DNA of 64,000 nucleotides from XYD12-FULL-36-8 sp964391015 (GTDB lineage: Bacteria > Bacteroidota > Ignavibacteria > Ignavibacteriales > Ignavibacteriaceae): contig CAYMKU010000013.1 in the NCBI GenBank assembly GCA_964391015.1, positions 22,836 through 86,835 of the forward strand, read 5' to 3'. The notes below the pieces were generated by a model. That model was not told the DNA's origin. It saw nothing but the letters and a program-made list of their open reading frames with translations, and searched no databases. The position numbers and the translations under genes were made by a program. Below are positions 8,076-17,900 of the stretch, piece after piece (within the stretch, counting starts at the first letter, position 1; every line of letters begins with the position of its first letter).

Positions 8076-11075
8076 ATGCCTTATACTTTAGAACATAACA
8101 TCCAGATTAACGCAGAAGATGTTTTCAGGAATCGTATAAGATCATTCCAGAGATTGATGCACAAAAAGGTGCGGGAAATCCTTCTTGTATCAAGCTTGTA
8201 TGATTTTTATTTGTTCGAAGAAGATGGACGGCTTTACGAACTCATTCGCGAAGAGTATCAATCTCTTAATTTAAGCTGGGCTCCAGAAATTACTCATGTT
8301 ACAACAGGTAAGGAAGCACTTAACCTCATTGAGCATGAAGGTAATTACGAAATAATAATAACAACATTGCATATCGAAGATATGCATGTTATGGAGCTCG
8401 CAGAAAAAATCCATAGCATCACGCAAGAGATTCCTATTATCCTTCTCGCATACGACAATCGCGAAAGAAAAGAATTAACTTCACAATACGACACCTCAAT
8501 ATTCGATCGGCTGTTTATTTGGTCTGGCGATTACCGTTTATTGATGGGAATTGTGAAGTATGTTGAAGATCGTTTAAACTTAGATAACGATACGCAAACG
8601 GTCGGAGTTCAATCAATTATTTTGGTTGAAGATAACATCAAATTTTATTCATCTTACCTTCCTTTAATTTATACAGAAGTATTTAAACAGTCGCAGCGTT
8701 TAATTTCCGAAGGAATAAATATTACTCACAAATTTCTCCGAATGCGGGCACGACCAAAAATCCTTTTATGCGCAACGTACGAAGAAGCATGGAATTATTT
8801 TGATAAGTACGAAGAATTTATTCTTGGCATTATTACCGATAATAATTTCAAGTATAATGGTGTGAGAGATCCAGAAGCCGGTATCAAGTTTGCAAAGAAC
8901 GTTAAGCAACGCCAAGATGATATTCCAATTCTTCTTCAGTCAAGCAATGCAGAATATGCCGGTGTTGCAAAGTCCATCGGGATTTCATTTCTCCAAAAAG
9001 GTTCCCCACGGTTGCTGTATCAATTACGAAAGTTCATGCTTGATAATTTTGGATTTGGAGACTTTATTTTCCGAATGCCGGATGGTAAAGAAGTAAGCAG
9101 AGCGAGTAATTTGAAAACTTTAGAAGAACAACTAAGGTCGGTTCCTACTGAGAGCATTGTTTATCATGCCGAACGGAATCACTTCTCAAAATGGTTTAAG
9201 GCAAGAACTGAATTTTGGCTTGCGCACAAACTGCGACCTAAAAAAGTCACTGAGTTTAAAACACCTGAACATCTTCGACAAGATCTTTTAGACTCAATAA
9301 AAACTTATACCGAAGAGAGAACACGTGGAACAATTACAGAATTCAATAAAGAATTTTTTGACCCCATAAACAGCTTTGCAAGAGTTGGACGGGGATCGCT
9401 TGGCGGCAAGGCACGTGGTTTGGGCTTTATCAACACAATGATTAACAGCCAGAGAATAAGATATAAGTTTGAAGATGTTGAAATTTCAGTCCCTTCGGCA
9501 GTTGTAATTGCAACCGATGTGTTCGATCAGTTTCTCGAAGAGAATCATCTTGAATCTCTTGCATATCAAGATACTGACGACAAAGAACTTCTGAACAAAT
9601 TTATTGATGCCAAAAAATTTTCCTTTGATGTGATAAAAAAGCTAAATGAATTTCTTGAAATAATTCATGAACCGTTAGCAATAAGGTCGTCAAGCTTGCT
9701 GGAAGATTCACAGTTCCAGCCGTTTGCCGGGGTTTACCAAACATACATGATCCCAAACAATCATCCAGAGCCCGGGATTCGGCTAAGCCAGTTGCTCGAA
9801 TGTATTAAATCTGTTTATGCCTCTACTTTCTTTAAGAAAGCAAAAGATTATATGAAAGCTACTGCCTATAGAATGGAAGAAGAAAAAATGGCAGTAATTG
9901 TTCAGCGGTTAGTTGGTGCACAAAGAGAGAATCGCTTTTATCCTGACTTTGCTGGTGTTGCTAAATCATACAATTTTTATCCTGTCCCACCGCAAAAATC
10001 ATCAGATGGAATTGCACAAGTAGCGCTTGGATTAGGCAAAACAGTTGTCGATGGCGGTAATACGGTTAGATTTTGTCCAAGATATCCTAAACATCTTCTT
10101 CAATTCTTTTCAACAAAAGAAACAATAAGAAATGCCCAGCAGGAATTTTATGCTTTAACAATTGACGATGTTCCGGAAAGTTTAATTGACCACTCACCCG
10201 ATAGATTTGTTAAGAGATTTGAATTATGCATTGCCGAAAAAGATTTAACTTTGTTTTATGTCGGCTCTACATATTCGCCTGAAAATGATGCAGTATATGA
10301 CGGAATATCTCGACCGGGGAAAAGGGTTGTAACATTTGCACCTGTGCTCAAACACAAAGCATTCCCGCTTGCTGAAATTCTCGATCTACTTTTAGATTTG
10401 GGAACATGGGGAATGGGCGTTCCAATTGAACTTGAATTTGCAGTAAATCTCAAAGTACCTCAAGGAACACCAAAACAATTTGAGCTTCTGCAAATGCGTC
10501 CCCTTGTCATAAGCCATGAACGAGAGGAATTAGATGTTGAAAATGTAACCCAGGAAGATTTGTTGTGCCAAAGTGAACAAGTTTTAGGCAATGGTGCTAT
10601 CACGAATATTTTTGACATTGTCGTTGTTGATATCGAGAAATTTGATCGCGGGAAAAGCCGTGCAGTTGCAAGCGAAGTCAGTACACTCAATTCAAAGTTA
10701 TTAGATCAAAAGAGGCCATACCTTCTAATTGGTGTCGGAAGATGGGGCAGTCTCGATCCGTGGCTTGGAATTCCGGTTACTTGGGATCAAATAGCTGGCG
10801 CAAGTGTTATTGTTGAGGCAGGATTCAAAGATTTAAATGTAACACCTTCTCAAGGTTCACACTTTTTCCAAAATATTACCTCCTTTAGAGTTGGTTACTT
10901 CACAGTAAATTCTTTTGAGCATTTTGGTTTTATTGATTGGGATTGGTTGTCATCAACCCCGGCAATAGAAGAACTTAAATACACGAAACACCTAAAATTT
11001 GATCAACCCATTATCGTTAAAATAAGCGGTCATAAAAACAAAGGAATTATTATTAAGCCAGGTGTCATTAAATAA
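8076..11075 (+). CDS. Giant receiver/ATP-grasp protein related to PEP synthase N-terminal half (copy 1)
   Basis: 999 residues, with no signal peptide. Residues about 29-175 form a degenerate receiver-like domain lacking the acidic pair (ILLVSSLYD). Residues about 178-335 form a second receiver with the full set: Glu185-Asp186 (VEDN), acceptor Asp255 (ITDNN), Ser289 and Lys308 (LQKG), but with an insertion rich in basic residues after helix 1. From about 437 a PPDK_N/PEP-synthase ATP-grasp domain follows: GGKARGLG with Lys445, AIRSSSLLEDS with Arg537, and the closing LLQMRPL near 810. The normal swivelling phospho-His domain (TSHAA-type) and PEP barrel are absent; instead there is a conserved block RPYLLIGVGRWGS. 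It is therefore unlikely to be a true PEP synthase. It follows a GDH gene and overlaps the histidine kinase gene by 14 bp, suggesting a phosphorelay-controlled role in nitrogen or energy metabolism (inference). Confidence 0.75.
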   Translation: MPYTLEHNIQINAEDVFRNRIRSFQRLMHKKVREILLVSSLYDFYLFEEDGRLYELIREEYQSLNLSWAPEITHVTTGKEALNLIEHEGNYEIIITTLHIEDMHVMELAEKIHSITQEIPIILLAYDNRERKELTSQYDTSIFDRLFIWSGDYRLLMGIVKYVEDRLNLDNDTQTVGVQSIILVEDNIKFYSSYLPLIYTEVFKQSQRLISEGINITHKFLRMRARPKILLCATYEEAWNYFDKYEEFILGIITDNNFKYNGVRDPEAGIKFAKNVKQRQDDIPILLQSSNAEYAGVAKSIGISFLQKGSPRLLYQLRKFMLDNFGFGDFIFRMPDGKEVSRASNLKTLEEQLRSVPTESIVYHAERNHFSKWFKARTEFWLAHKLRPKKVTEFKTPEHLRQDLLDSIKTYTEERTRGTITEFNKEFFDPINSFARVGRGSLGGKARGLGFINTMINSQRIRYKFEDVEISVPSAVVIATDVFDQFLEENHLESLAYQDTDDKELLNKFIDAKKFSFDVIKKLNEFLEIIHEPLAIRSSSLLEDSQFQPFAGVYQTYMIPNNHPEPGIRLSQLLECIKSVYASTFFKKAKDYMKATAYRMEEEKMAVIVQRLVGAQRENRFYPDFAGVAKSYNFYPVPPQKSSDGIAQVALGLGKTVVDGGNTVRFCPRYPKHLLQFFSTKETIRNAQQEFYALTIDDVPESLIDHSPDRFVKRFELCIAEKDLTLFYVGSTYSPENDAVYDGISRPGKRVVTFAPVLKHKAFPLAEILDLLLDLGTWGMGVPIELEFAVNLKVPQGTPKQFELLQMRPLVISHEREELDVENVTQEDLLCQSEQVLGNGAITNIFDIVVVDIEKFDRGKSRAVASEVSTLNSKLLDQKRPYLLIGVGRWGSLDPWLGIPVTWDQIAGASVIVEAGFKDLNVTPSQGSHFFQNITSFRVGYFTVNSFEHFGFIDWDWLSSTPAIEELKYTKHLKFDQPIIVKISGHKNKGIIIKPGVIK

Positions 11076-12504
11076 CCGCCCATACCAACCATTTGATATT
11101 CAACTATCGGAAATTTTTAATGAATTTACCGACGCTTTATGCTTGATTGATGAGCATGGAATAGTGCAACATTCGAACAGAGAATTTCAAAGTTTATTTG
11201 GGGAAAGCTTACCGTCTACAAAAAAATTTTTTGCAAAGTTTGCAGATGATTACCAGCCTGAAATCTCGGAACTAATAAAAAATCTTTTTGCAAAGCAAGT
11301 TGTTGAGCATAGATTTGAAAAAGAAACCGTTCTAAGCAACGGCAAAAAAATTTGGCTGGAGTTCACAACATCACAATTAAATAATTACAAGACGCAAAAT
11401 TTGCTTTTCCTTATAATTCGTGACATCACCTCCAGGAAAGAAATCGAGTTTAAACTTTTAAAAAGTGAGGAACGATACCGCAGCGTTTTTAACCAAGCAA
11501 ATGATGCAATGTTTGTTTGTTATTTAAATTACGCAAGAACCATTAGCAATTTTGTTGAAGTAAATGAGGTCGCTTGCAGATCGCTCAATTATACAAAGGA
11601 TGAATTAAGCAATCAAAATCCTTATTCAGTAATCTTCAACAACTTCGAAGGTGAAATAGTAAAAATAATTGATAAGATTTTGCTCGAGGGGCATGCAATA
11701 TTCGATACTGTACAAATAACTAAAACAGGAAACGAAATTCCCGCTGAAATAAATGCGCACCTAATTGAATTTAATGATAAGCCTGCCGTATTATTTATTT
11801 CAAGAGACCTTAGTCAGCGCGAAGAGGCAGAGAAAAAAATTAAAGACACCGGGGAACGATTGAGAAACCTTGCACTTCATTTACAAAACGTTCGCGAAGA
11901 AGAAAGAACTTTAATTGCACGTGAAATACATGATGAATTGGGTCAAATGCTCACATTCCTAAAAATTCAAATCAACCTCATCGGAAAAAAGCTAAACGAC
12001 AACCAGCAAGCATTGAAAGAGAAAGTGGAGTCCTCACTTAAACTTATTGATGATTCAATTAACTCAATTCAGAAAATCGCCGAGAAGCTTCGTCCTAATG
12101 TTTTAGATGAATTGGGAATTGGTCCAGCAATAGACTGGCAGGCAAAAGACTTTTCAGAAAGGACTGGAATTGAGTGCGTTTGCAATTTATCAAAAGATGA
12201 ACTGATTCTAGATAAAGAAAAATCAACCGCCGTGTTTAGGATTTTTCAGGAGGCGCTTACAAATGTCGCGAGACATGCAAATGCCAACAGAGTTTTTATA
12301 AGTTTAAAAGAGTTCAAAAAAAATCTTATCCTCGAAATAAAGGATAATGGAAAAGGAATTACCTCAAGTCAAATCAACGATCCGAGGTCGCTCGGAATCC
12401 TTGGAATGAAGGAACGTGCGATGTTGTTCGGTGGATCGGTTACACTTAAAAGCTCAATGAACAGCGGAACCACCGTTAAAGTAGAATTACCTCTTTCAAT
12501 TTAG
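11062..12504 (+). CDS. PAS-PAS histidine kinase of the NarL/DegS group (HisKA_3)
   Basis: 480 residues with no membrane segments, so a soluble sensor. Two PAS domains (about 18-120 and 135-250) precede a HisKA_3 dimerisation domain with the phosphoacceptor His290 in REIHDELGQ, then an HATPase_c domain (EALTNVARHA N-box, DNGKGI G1-box, LGILGMKERA G2-box). The GTG start at 11062 lies inside the last codons of the giant protein in another frame; no better start is available nearby, and the 14-bp overlap implies translational coupling. A cognate response regulator gene begins 15 bp after the stop. One plausible target is the receiver of the giant protein encoded just upstream, in addition to the regulator downstream. 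PAS ligand unknown (redox, oxygen or small molecule). Confidence 0.92.
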   Translation: MSLNNRPYQPFDIQLSEIFNEFTDALCLIDEHGIVQHSNREFQSLFGESLPSTKKFFAKFADDYQPEISELIKNLFAKQVVEHRFEKETVLSNGKKIWLEFTTSQLNNYKTQNLLFLIIRDITSRKEIEFKLLKSEERYRSVFNQANDAMFVCYLNYARTISNFVEVNEVACRSLNYTKDELSNQNPYSVIFNNFEGEIVKIIDKILLEGHAIFDTVQITKTGNEIPAEINAHLIEFNDKPAVLFISRDLSQREEAEKKIKDTGERLRNLALHLQNVREEERTLIAREIHDELGQMLTFLKIQINLIGKKLNDNQQALKEKVESSLKLIDDSINSIQKIAEKLRPNVLDELGIGPAIDWQAKDFSERTGIECVCNLSKDELILDKEKSTAVFRIFQEALTNVARHANANRVFISLKEFKKNLILEIKDNGKGITSSQINDPRSLGILGMKERAMLFGGSVTLKSSMNSGTTVKVELPLSI

Positions 12505-12519
12505 ACATGAGAAAAGCAC

Positions 12520-13152
12520 ATGATTAAGATTTTAATAGCAGATGATCACGCCATAGTGCGAGAAGGAATGAAACAAATCGTTGCCGAAGAATCTGACATG
12601 AAAGTTACGGGTGAAGCCGCTAATGCTGATGATGTATTTAATATTATTTCAAATAGCCGTTTTGATATTGCAATCTTAGATATAAATATGCCTGGTAAAT
12701 CCGGACTTGATTTATTAAAAGATTTAAAAATTCAATTTCCTAAACTTCCTGTATTGATTTTAAGTATGTACGCCGAAGAACAATATGGAATTAGGGCACT
12801 CAAAGCAGGCGCTTCGGGTTATTTGAGAAAAGCAAGTGCACCTGACGAACTTGTTGCTGCAATAAAAAAGATTGTATCGGGAGGAAAATATATAAGTCAA
12901 GCCCTTGCTGAAAAACTGGCAGATACGGTTGATTCTTTTTACAATATATTGCCACATGAAAATCTTTCTGATAGAGAATTTGAGGTAATGTGCAAAATTG
13001 CTTCTGGCGATTCGGCTGAAAAAATATCTGAGGATTTATCAATAAGCATACATACTTTTTATACTTACCGGAATCGTCTATTCGAAAAAATGAACATGAA
13101 ATCAAACGTTGAGCTTACACAGTATGCAATCAACAACAAGCTGATTGAATGA
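12520..13152 (+). CDS. NarL/FixJ-family response regulator
   Basis: 210 residues. The receiver has the acidic pair in IADDHA (8-9), acceptor Asp54 (AILDINMPG), a conserved Ser at LILSMY and Lys at YLRKASA. The C-terminal LuxR-type helix-turn-helix begins at about residue 146 (LSDREFEVM... KISEDLS). The recognition helix region SIHTFYTYRNRLFEKM departs slightly from the usual TV-x2-H pattern. It is the partner of the histidine kinase 15 bp upstream, and controls transcription; the adjacent GDH and giant-protein genes are obvious candidate targets because this pair sits between the two GDH modules, but no operator can be pointed to. Transcription probably ends in the 222-bp gap before gdh copy 2. 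Confidence 0.93.
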   Translation: MIKILIADDHAIVREGMKQIVAEESDMKVTGEAANADDVFNIISNSRFDIAILDINMPGKSGLDLLKDLKIQFPKLPVLILSMYAEEQYGIRALKAGASGYLRKASAPDELVAAIKKIVSGGKYISQALAEKLADTVDSFYNILPHENLSDREFEVMCKIASGDSAEKISEDLSISIHTFYTYRNRLFEKMNMKSNVELTQYAINNKLIE

Positions 13153-13374
13153 CTGGTCTAATTGCCAGTCACAAAGAACAAATTATAAGCAATTTCCTAA
13201 CTTCAAATTCAACAACCACTATGTCTTTGTCATAATTTTTATTACACAGCTTTCAGACTAATTCTTCTTTATACCTTCACTACCAAACCCTAATTTATTT
13301 CAACAAAAATCATCTTATATGATTATCGGTCAAATTATCACACATTATCCATCAAAAATTTCTGGAGGTTAAAA

Positions 13375-14736
13375 ATGTCCCAATACGTAAAAGATTTAAT
13401 GGCTGAAGTAAAAGCTAAAAACCCAGCCGAGCCTGAATTCCATCAAGCGGTTCAAGAAGTTGCTGAATCCCTCGCACTTGTTCTTGAAAGACATCCTGAA
13501 TATCGGGCGGCAAAAATTCTTGAACGAATAATTGAACCTGAAAGAATCATTACTTTTCGTGTTCCATGGGTAGATGATCAAGGTGAAGTTCATGTAAATA
13601 GAGGTTTTCGTATTGAAATGAATAGTGCAATCGGTCCTTACAAAGGCGGACTAAGATTTCACCCATCAGTTAATCAAGGCATCTTAAAATTCTTGGCATT
13701 CGAACAAGTATTCAAAAACAGCTTAACAACATTGCCAATGGGCGGTGGTAAGGGCGGATCTGATTTTGATCCTAAAGGTAAAAGTGATTTGAAGATTATG
13801 AGATTCTGCCAGGCATTTATGAGTGAATTATTTAGACACATTGGTCCCGATACAGACGTTCCAGCTGGAGACATTGGAGTTGGCGGAAGAGAGATTGGTT
13901 ATTTGTTCGGTCAATACAAAAAATTACGAAATGAATTTACGGGCGTATTAACAGGTAAGGGGTTAAATTGGGGTGGATCATTAATTCGCCCAGAAGCTAC
14001 TGGCTATGGAGCAGTTTACTTCGCCGCAGAAATGTTGGGTACTAAAAAACAAACACTTGAAGGGAAAATTTGTCTTGTGTCTGGGAGCGGAAATGTTGCA
14101 CAATACACTATTGAAAAAATTAATCAACTCGGCGGGAAAGCGGTCACGGTATCAGATTCCAACGGATACATATACGATGAAGCAGGAATCAATAATGAAA
14201 AATTAGCTTTTGTTATGGAACTAAAAAACGTTCGTCGCGGAAGAATTAAAGAATATGCCGATAAATATAAATCAGCGGTTTACACCGAGCTTAATCCGAA
14301 TATGGAATTTAATCCACTTTGGAATCATAAAGCACAATGTGCATTCCCAAGTGCAACACAAAACGAAATCAATGCTAAAGATGCACAAAATCTTGTAAAG
14401 AATGGTGTTTATGTAGTAAGCGAAGGTGCAAATATGCCAACCACAATTGATGGCGTTAAAGTTTTCTTAGACAATAAAATACTTTATGGTCCAGGTAAAG
14501 CTGCCAATGCAGGCGGTGTTGCAACATCGGGACTTGAAATGTCACAAAACAGCATGCGTTTGCCGTGGACTAGAGAAGAAGTTGATAACCGCTTGCACAT
14601 GATTATGAAAAGCATTCATAAAACTTGCGTTGAAACTTCGGAAAGATTTGGTACCCCAGGTAATTACGTAAACGGTGCAAACATTGGCGGCTTCCTAAAA
14701 GTTGCTGATGCGATGATTGATCAGGGTGTTGTATAA
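13375..14736 (+). CDS. gdhA: Glutamate dehydrogenase, NADP-type by key residues (copy 2)
   Basis: 453 residues, paralogue of the gene at 6543. The substrate domain (residues 1-230) agrees at roughly five of every six positions and keeps Lys90, Lys114, catalytic Lys126 and Asp166. The coenzyme domain differs sharply: GSGNVAQY with Ser238 instead of Phe, and SDSNG with Ser262-Asn263 instead of Pro-Asp, the pattern of enterobacterial NADP-dependent GdhA. It also has a longer loop around residues 300-315. An assimilatory NADP-linked role is inferred. An excellent ribosome site (GGAGG) lies 8 bases before ATG. A hairpin terminator at 14779 follows, and a second giant receiver/ATP-grasp gene begins 182 bp downstream, reproducing the order at copy 1. 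Confidence 0.95.
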   Translation: MSQYVKDLMAEVKAKNPAEPEFHQAVQEVAESLALVLERHPEYRAAKILERIIEPERIITFRVPWVDDQGEVHVNRGFRIEMNSAIGPYKGGLRFHPSVNQGILKFLAFEQVFKNSLTTLPMGGGKGGSDFDPKGKSDLKIMRFCQAFMSELFRHIGPDTDVPAGDIGVGGREIGYLFGQYKKLRNEFTGVLTGKGLNWGGSLIRPEATGYGAVYFAAEMLGTKKQTLEGKICLVSGSGNVAQYTIEKINQLGGKAVTVSDSNGYIYDEAGINNEKLAFVMELKNVRRGRIKEYADKYKSAVYTELNPNMEFNPLWNHKAQCAFPSATQNEINAKDAQNLVKNGVYVVSEGANMPTTIDGVKVFLDNKILYGPGKAANAGGVATSGLEMSQNSMRLPWTREEVDNRLHMIMKSIHKTCVETSERFGTPGNYVNGANIGGFLKVADAMIDQGVV

Positions 14737-14778
14737 AATCCTCATTCCAACCTTCTCACAAAAAGAGGAGGAGTCTTT

Positions 14779-14812
14779 AAAGCGAAGGATTTAAAAGCCC
14801 TTCGCTTTTTGT
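14779..14812 (+). terminator. Hairpin terminator after gdh copy 2
   Basis: A perfect 10-bp inverted repeat (14779-14788 with 14799-14808, AAAGCGAAGG and its complement) ends in a run of T (CTTTTTGTTTTTC). It lies 43 bp after the stop of gdh copy 2 and should make that gene monocistronic. Confidence 0.8.
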
Positions 14813-14822
14813 TTTTCTTCCT

Positions 14823-14870
14823 AACCTTCAGGTTACTCTTACTGAATAACGTCGCTAACCTTGAAGGTTT
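14823..14870. repeat. Paired mini-palindrome element, copy 1
   Basis: Two short palindromes, AACCTTCAGGTT at 14823-14834 and AACCTTGAAGGTT at 14857-14869, start exactly 34 bases apart, with TACTG in the spacer at offset 17. The same layout, with the same 34-base period and spacer TACTG at the same offset, occurs at 60880-60926. It precedes the second giant protein gene. Confidence 0.55.
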
Positions 14871-14918
14871 CTTACTAAAATGATTAAATTGGTTAAGTAA
14901 AAATTCAAATTACCTGCA

Positions 14919-17900
14919 ATGAAAGACCAAGAGATAACTACAACCCGCTTTGATGAAATACGATCCAGCTTTGATGATCTGCTTGTAGAACATGGATATG
15001 GAAACCGCTTCCAAGGTTTCCAAAATTTAATGCGGCTTCGCATTCGCGATGTTCTTCTGGTTTCAAGTCTCTATGACCTTTATCTTTTCGAAGAAGATGG
15101 AAGACTTTACGAGTTAATTCGAAATGAATACCAAGAATTAAACCTAAGCCATTCACCGGAATTAACACGAGTTTCAAGCGGTACAGATGCAATAAATCTT
15201 GCCAAAGATGAAAAACGATTCGACCTCATCATCACAACTCTTCACATTGAAGATATGCACGCACTTCAATTTGCAAAGCTGGTTAAAGAATCGGGTTTAA
15301 ATATTCCTGTGGTACTCCTTGCGCACGACAATAAAGAGCTTAACAATCTTATTCTTAATTATGATACTTCCGTATTCGACAAGATTTTTGTTTGGCAGGG
15401 TGATTTCAGGATCATTATCGGAATAATCAAATATCTTGAGGATCGTTTGAATGTTGATCACGATACACGAATGGTTGGTGTACAAAGCATAATCGTCATT
15501 GAAGATAATGTCCGATACTATTCTTCCTTTCTACCAATAATATACACCGAGATACTGAAGCAATCGCAAAGATTAATTTCTGAGGGAATAAACCTCACCC
15601 ACAAATTTTTAAGAATGAGAGCACGACCAAAAATTCTGCTTTGTTCTACTTTTGAAGAAGCGTGGTATTATTTTGAAAACTACAAGGAATTTCTTCTCGG
15701 TGTAATCTCTGACATTGACTTTCCCCGAAATGGTGTTCAGGACCCACAAGCTGGAATTAGGTTTGCCGAAGAGGTTAAGAATGAACATTCAGATGTACCG
15801 ATTTTATTGTTATCGAACAATGCTAACAACGAGGATTTGGCACAGAATACAAGCGCTTCCTTTATACTTAAAGATTCTCCTTCTTTGCTAATTGAACTGC
15901 GTCAATTTATGAATCAATATTTTAGTTTTGGTGATTTTATATTCCGAACTGGCAACGGAATGGAAGTCGGGCGCGCAAACGACCTCAGAAGCTTGGAAGA
16001 ACAATTAAAGATAGTTCCCGAAGAAAGCATAATATTTCATGCATCAAGAAATCATTTTTCCAATTGGCTGAAAGCACGCACAGAATTCTGGCTCGCACAG
16101 CGGCTTCGCCCTCGAAAAGTTTCTGACTATCCTTCGATTGATGAACTAAGAAAAGATTTGATTTTCTCTCTGCGGAATTATCGGCACATGCGGCAAAGAG
16201 GAATCATTACTGATTTTTCGAAAGAAACTTTCGATCCGAGAAGTAGCTTTGCAAGAATTGGCGGCGGTTCTCTCGGAGGTAAAGCCCGCGGACTTGGATT
16301 TGTAAACACACTTATTAACAACTACAATGTTCGTAATCAATTTTCCGGAGTCAAAGTATTTGTTCCTTCAGCAGTTGTGCTTGGAACCGATGTTTTCGAT
16401 CAATTTGTTGATGATAACAATCTCAGAAAATTTGCGCTCAACTGTAATGATGATGAAGAGATAACTAAACGATTTTTAGAAGCAGAAAAATTTCCCGAAG
16501 ATATTTTAGGCGAACTTGCAGCTTTCCTTGATATTATTCATGAACCGCTTGCAGTAAGATCGTCAAGCTTGCTTGAAGATTCACAATACCACCCATTTGC
16601 AGGTGTTTATGAAACTTATATGCTGCCTAATAATCAAACCAATCCTCTTATAAGATTGAACGATCTTCTCAATACGATTAAGAGAGTTTATGCATCCACT
16701 TTTTATCAAGGTGCAAAAGATTATATAAGAATTACTTCTTATCGCCTGGAAGAAGAAAAGATGGCTGTCATAATACAAAAGATGATTGGTACTTCTCATG
16801 AAGGAAGATTTTACCCCGATGTATCGGGCGTTGCCAGATCGTATAATTTTTATCCATTGCCTCCGCAGAAACCGAACGATGGAGTTGTGTCTGCGGCTTT
16901 AGGATTAGGTAAAACAGTTGTAGATGGTGGAAACACTGTCCGATTTTGCCCTAAATACCCAACTGATTTAATTCATTTTTATTCTGCTAAGGAAGCTCTT
17001 AGTAACTCACAGCATGATTTTTATGCTTTGGATCTTACGGGCAAATCGGATTTTGGTTATGTAACTCACGATCTTCTCCAAAAATCTTTTAGCTTAGATG
17101 TTGCTGAAAAAGATGGAACATTACATTATGTTGGTTCGGTCTATTCTGCCGATAATGATAGAATTACGGATGGATTATCCAGACCAGGAGCAAGAGTTGT
17201 AACCTTTGGTCCTATTTTACGAGGTAAACTTTTTCCTTTAGCTGAAATAGTTGACTTACTTCTTGATATGGGAACATGGGGAATGGGAACTCCTGTTGAA
17301 ATTGAATTCGCTGTTACCATGTCTTTCAAACCAGAAGTGCCCAAGGATTTCGGTTTGCTCCAGATGAGACCGCTTGTTGTAAGCCGCGAATCAGAAGAGC
17401 TTAATGTTGAAAATATTGATCCGAAAAAATTAATCTGCCACAGCAGCCAAGTTCTTGGAAACGGAGTATTAACCGGAATTCATGATGTTGTAATTGTCGA
17501 TTATCATTTATTCGATCGTGCAAAAAGCAGAGATGTAGCAAAAGAAGTAAGTTCCTTTAATAATTTTCTCGTAAATGAAAATCGTCCTTACTTGTTGATT
17601 GGTGTTGGACGTTGGGGTTCGCTTGATCCTTGGTTAGGAATACCTGTTAATTGGGAACAGATTGCCGGAGCAAAAGCAATTATCGAAACAGGATTCAAGG
17701 AAATGTCTGTTGAACCATCACAAGGTTCACACTTCTTCCAAAATATTACATCATTTATGGTTGGTTACTTTTGTGTGAATGAACATAAGTATCAGGGATT
17801 CGTTGATTGGGATTGGCTGCTTAGCCAACCCCCTGTTGAATCAAAAATATTTACGAAATTATTACGCTTTGAGAAACCAATTCACATAAAGATGAATGGT

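Noticed and set aside
11062..13152. Kinase/regulator pair as the missing ComP/ComA of the peptide system
   Set aside because: The kinase has no membrane segments, unlike ComP, lies 7 kb away, and is overlapped with the giant gene; only the family (HisKA_3 with NarL-type regulator) is shared.
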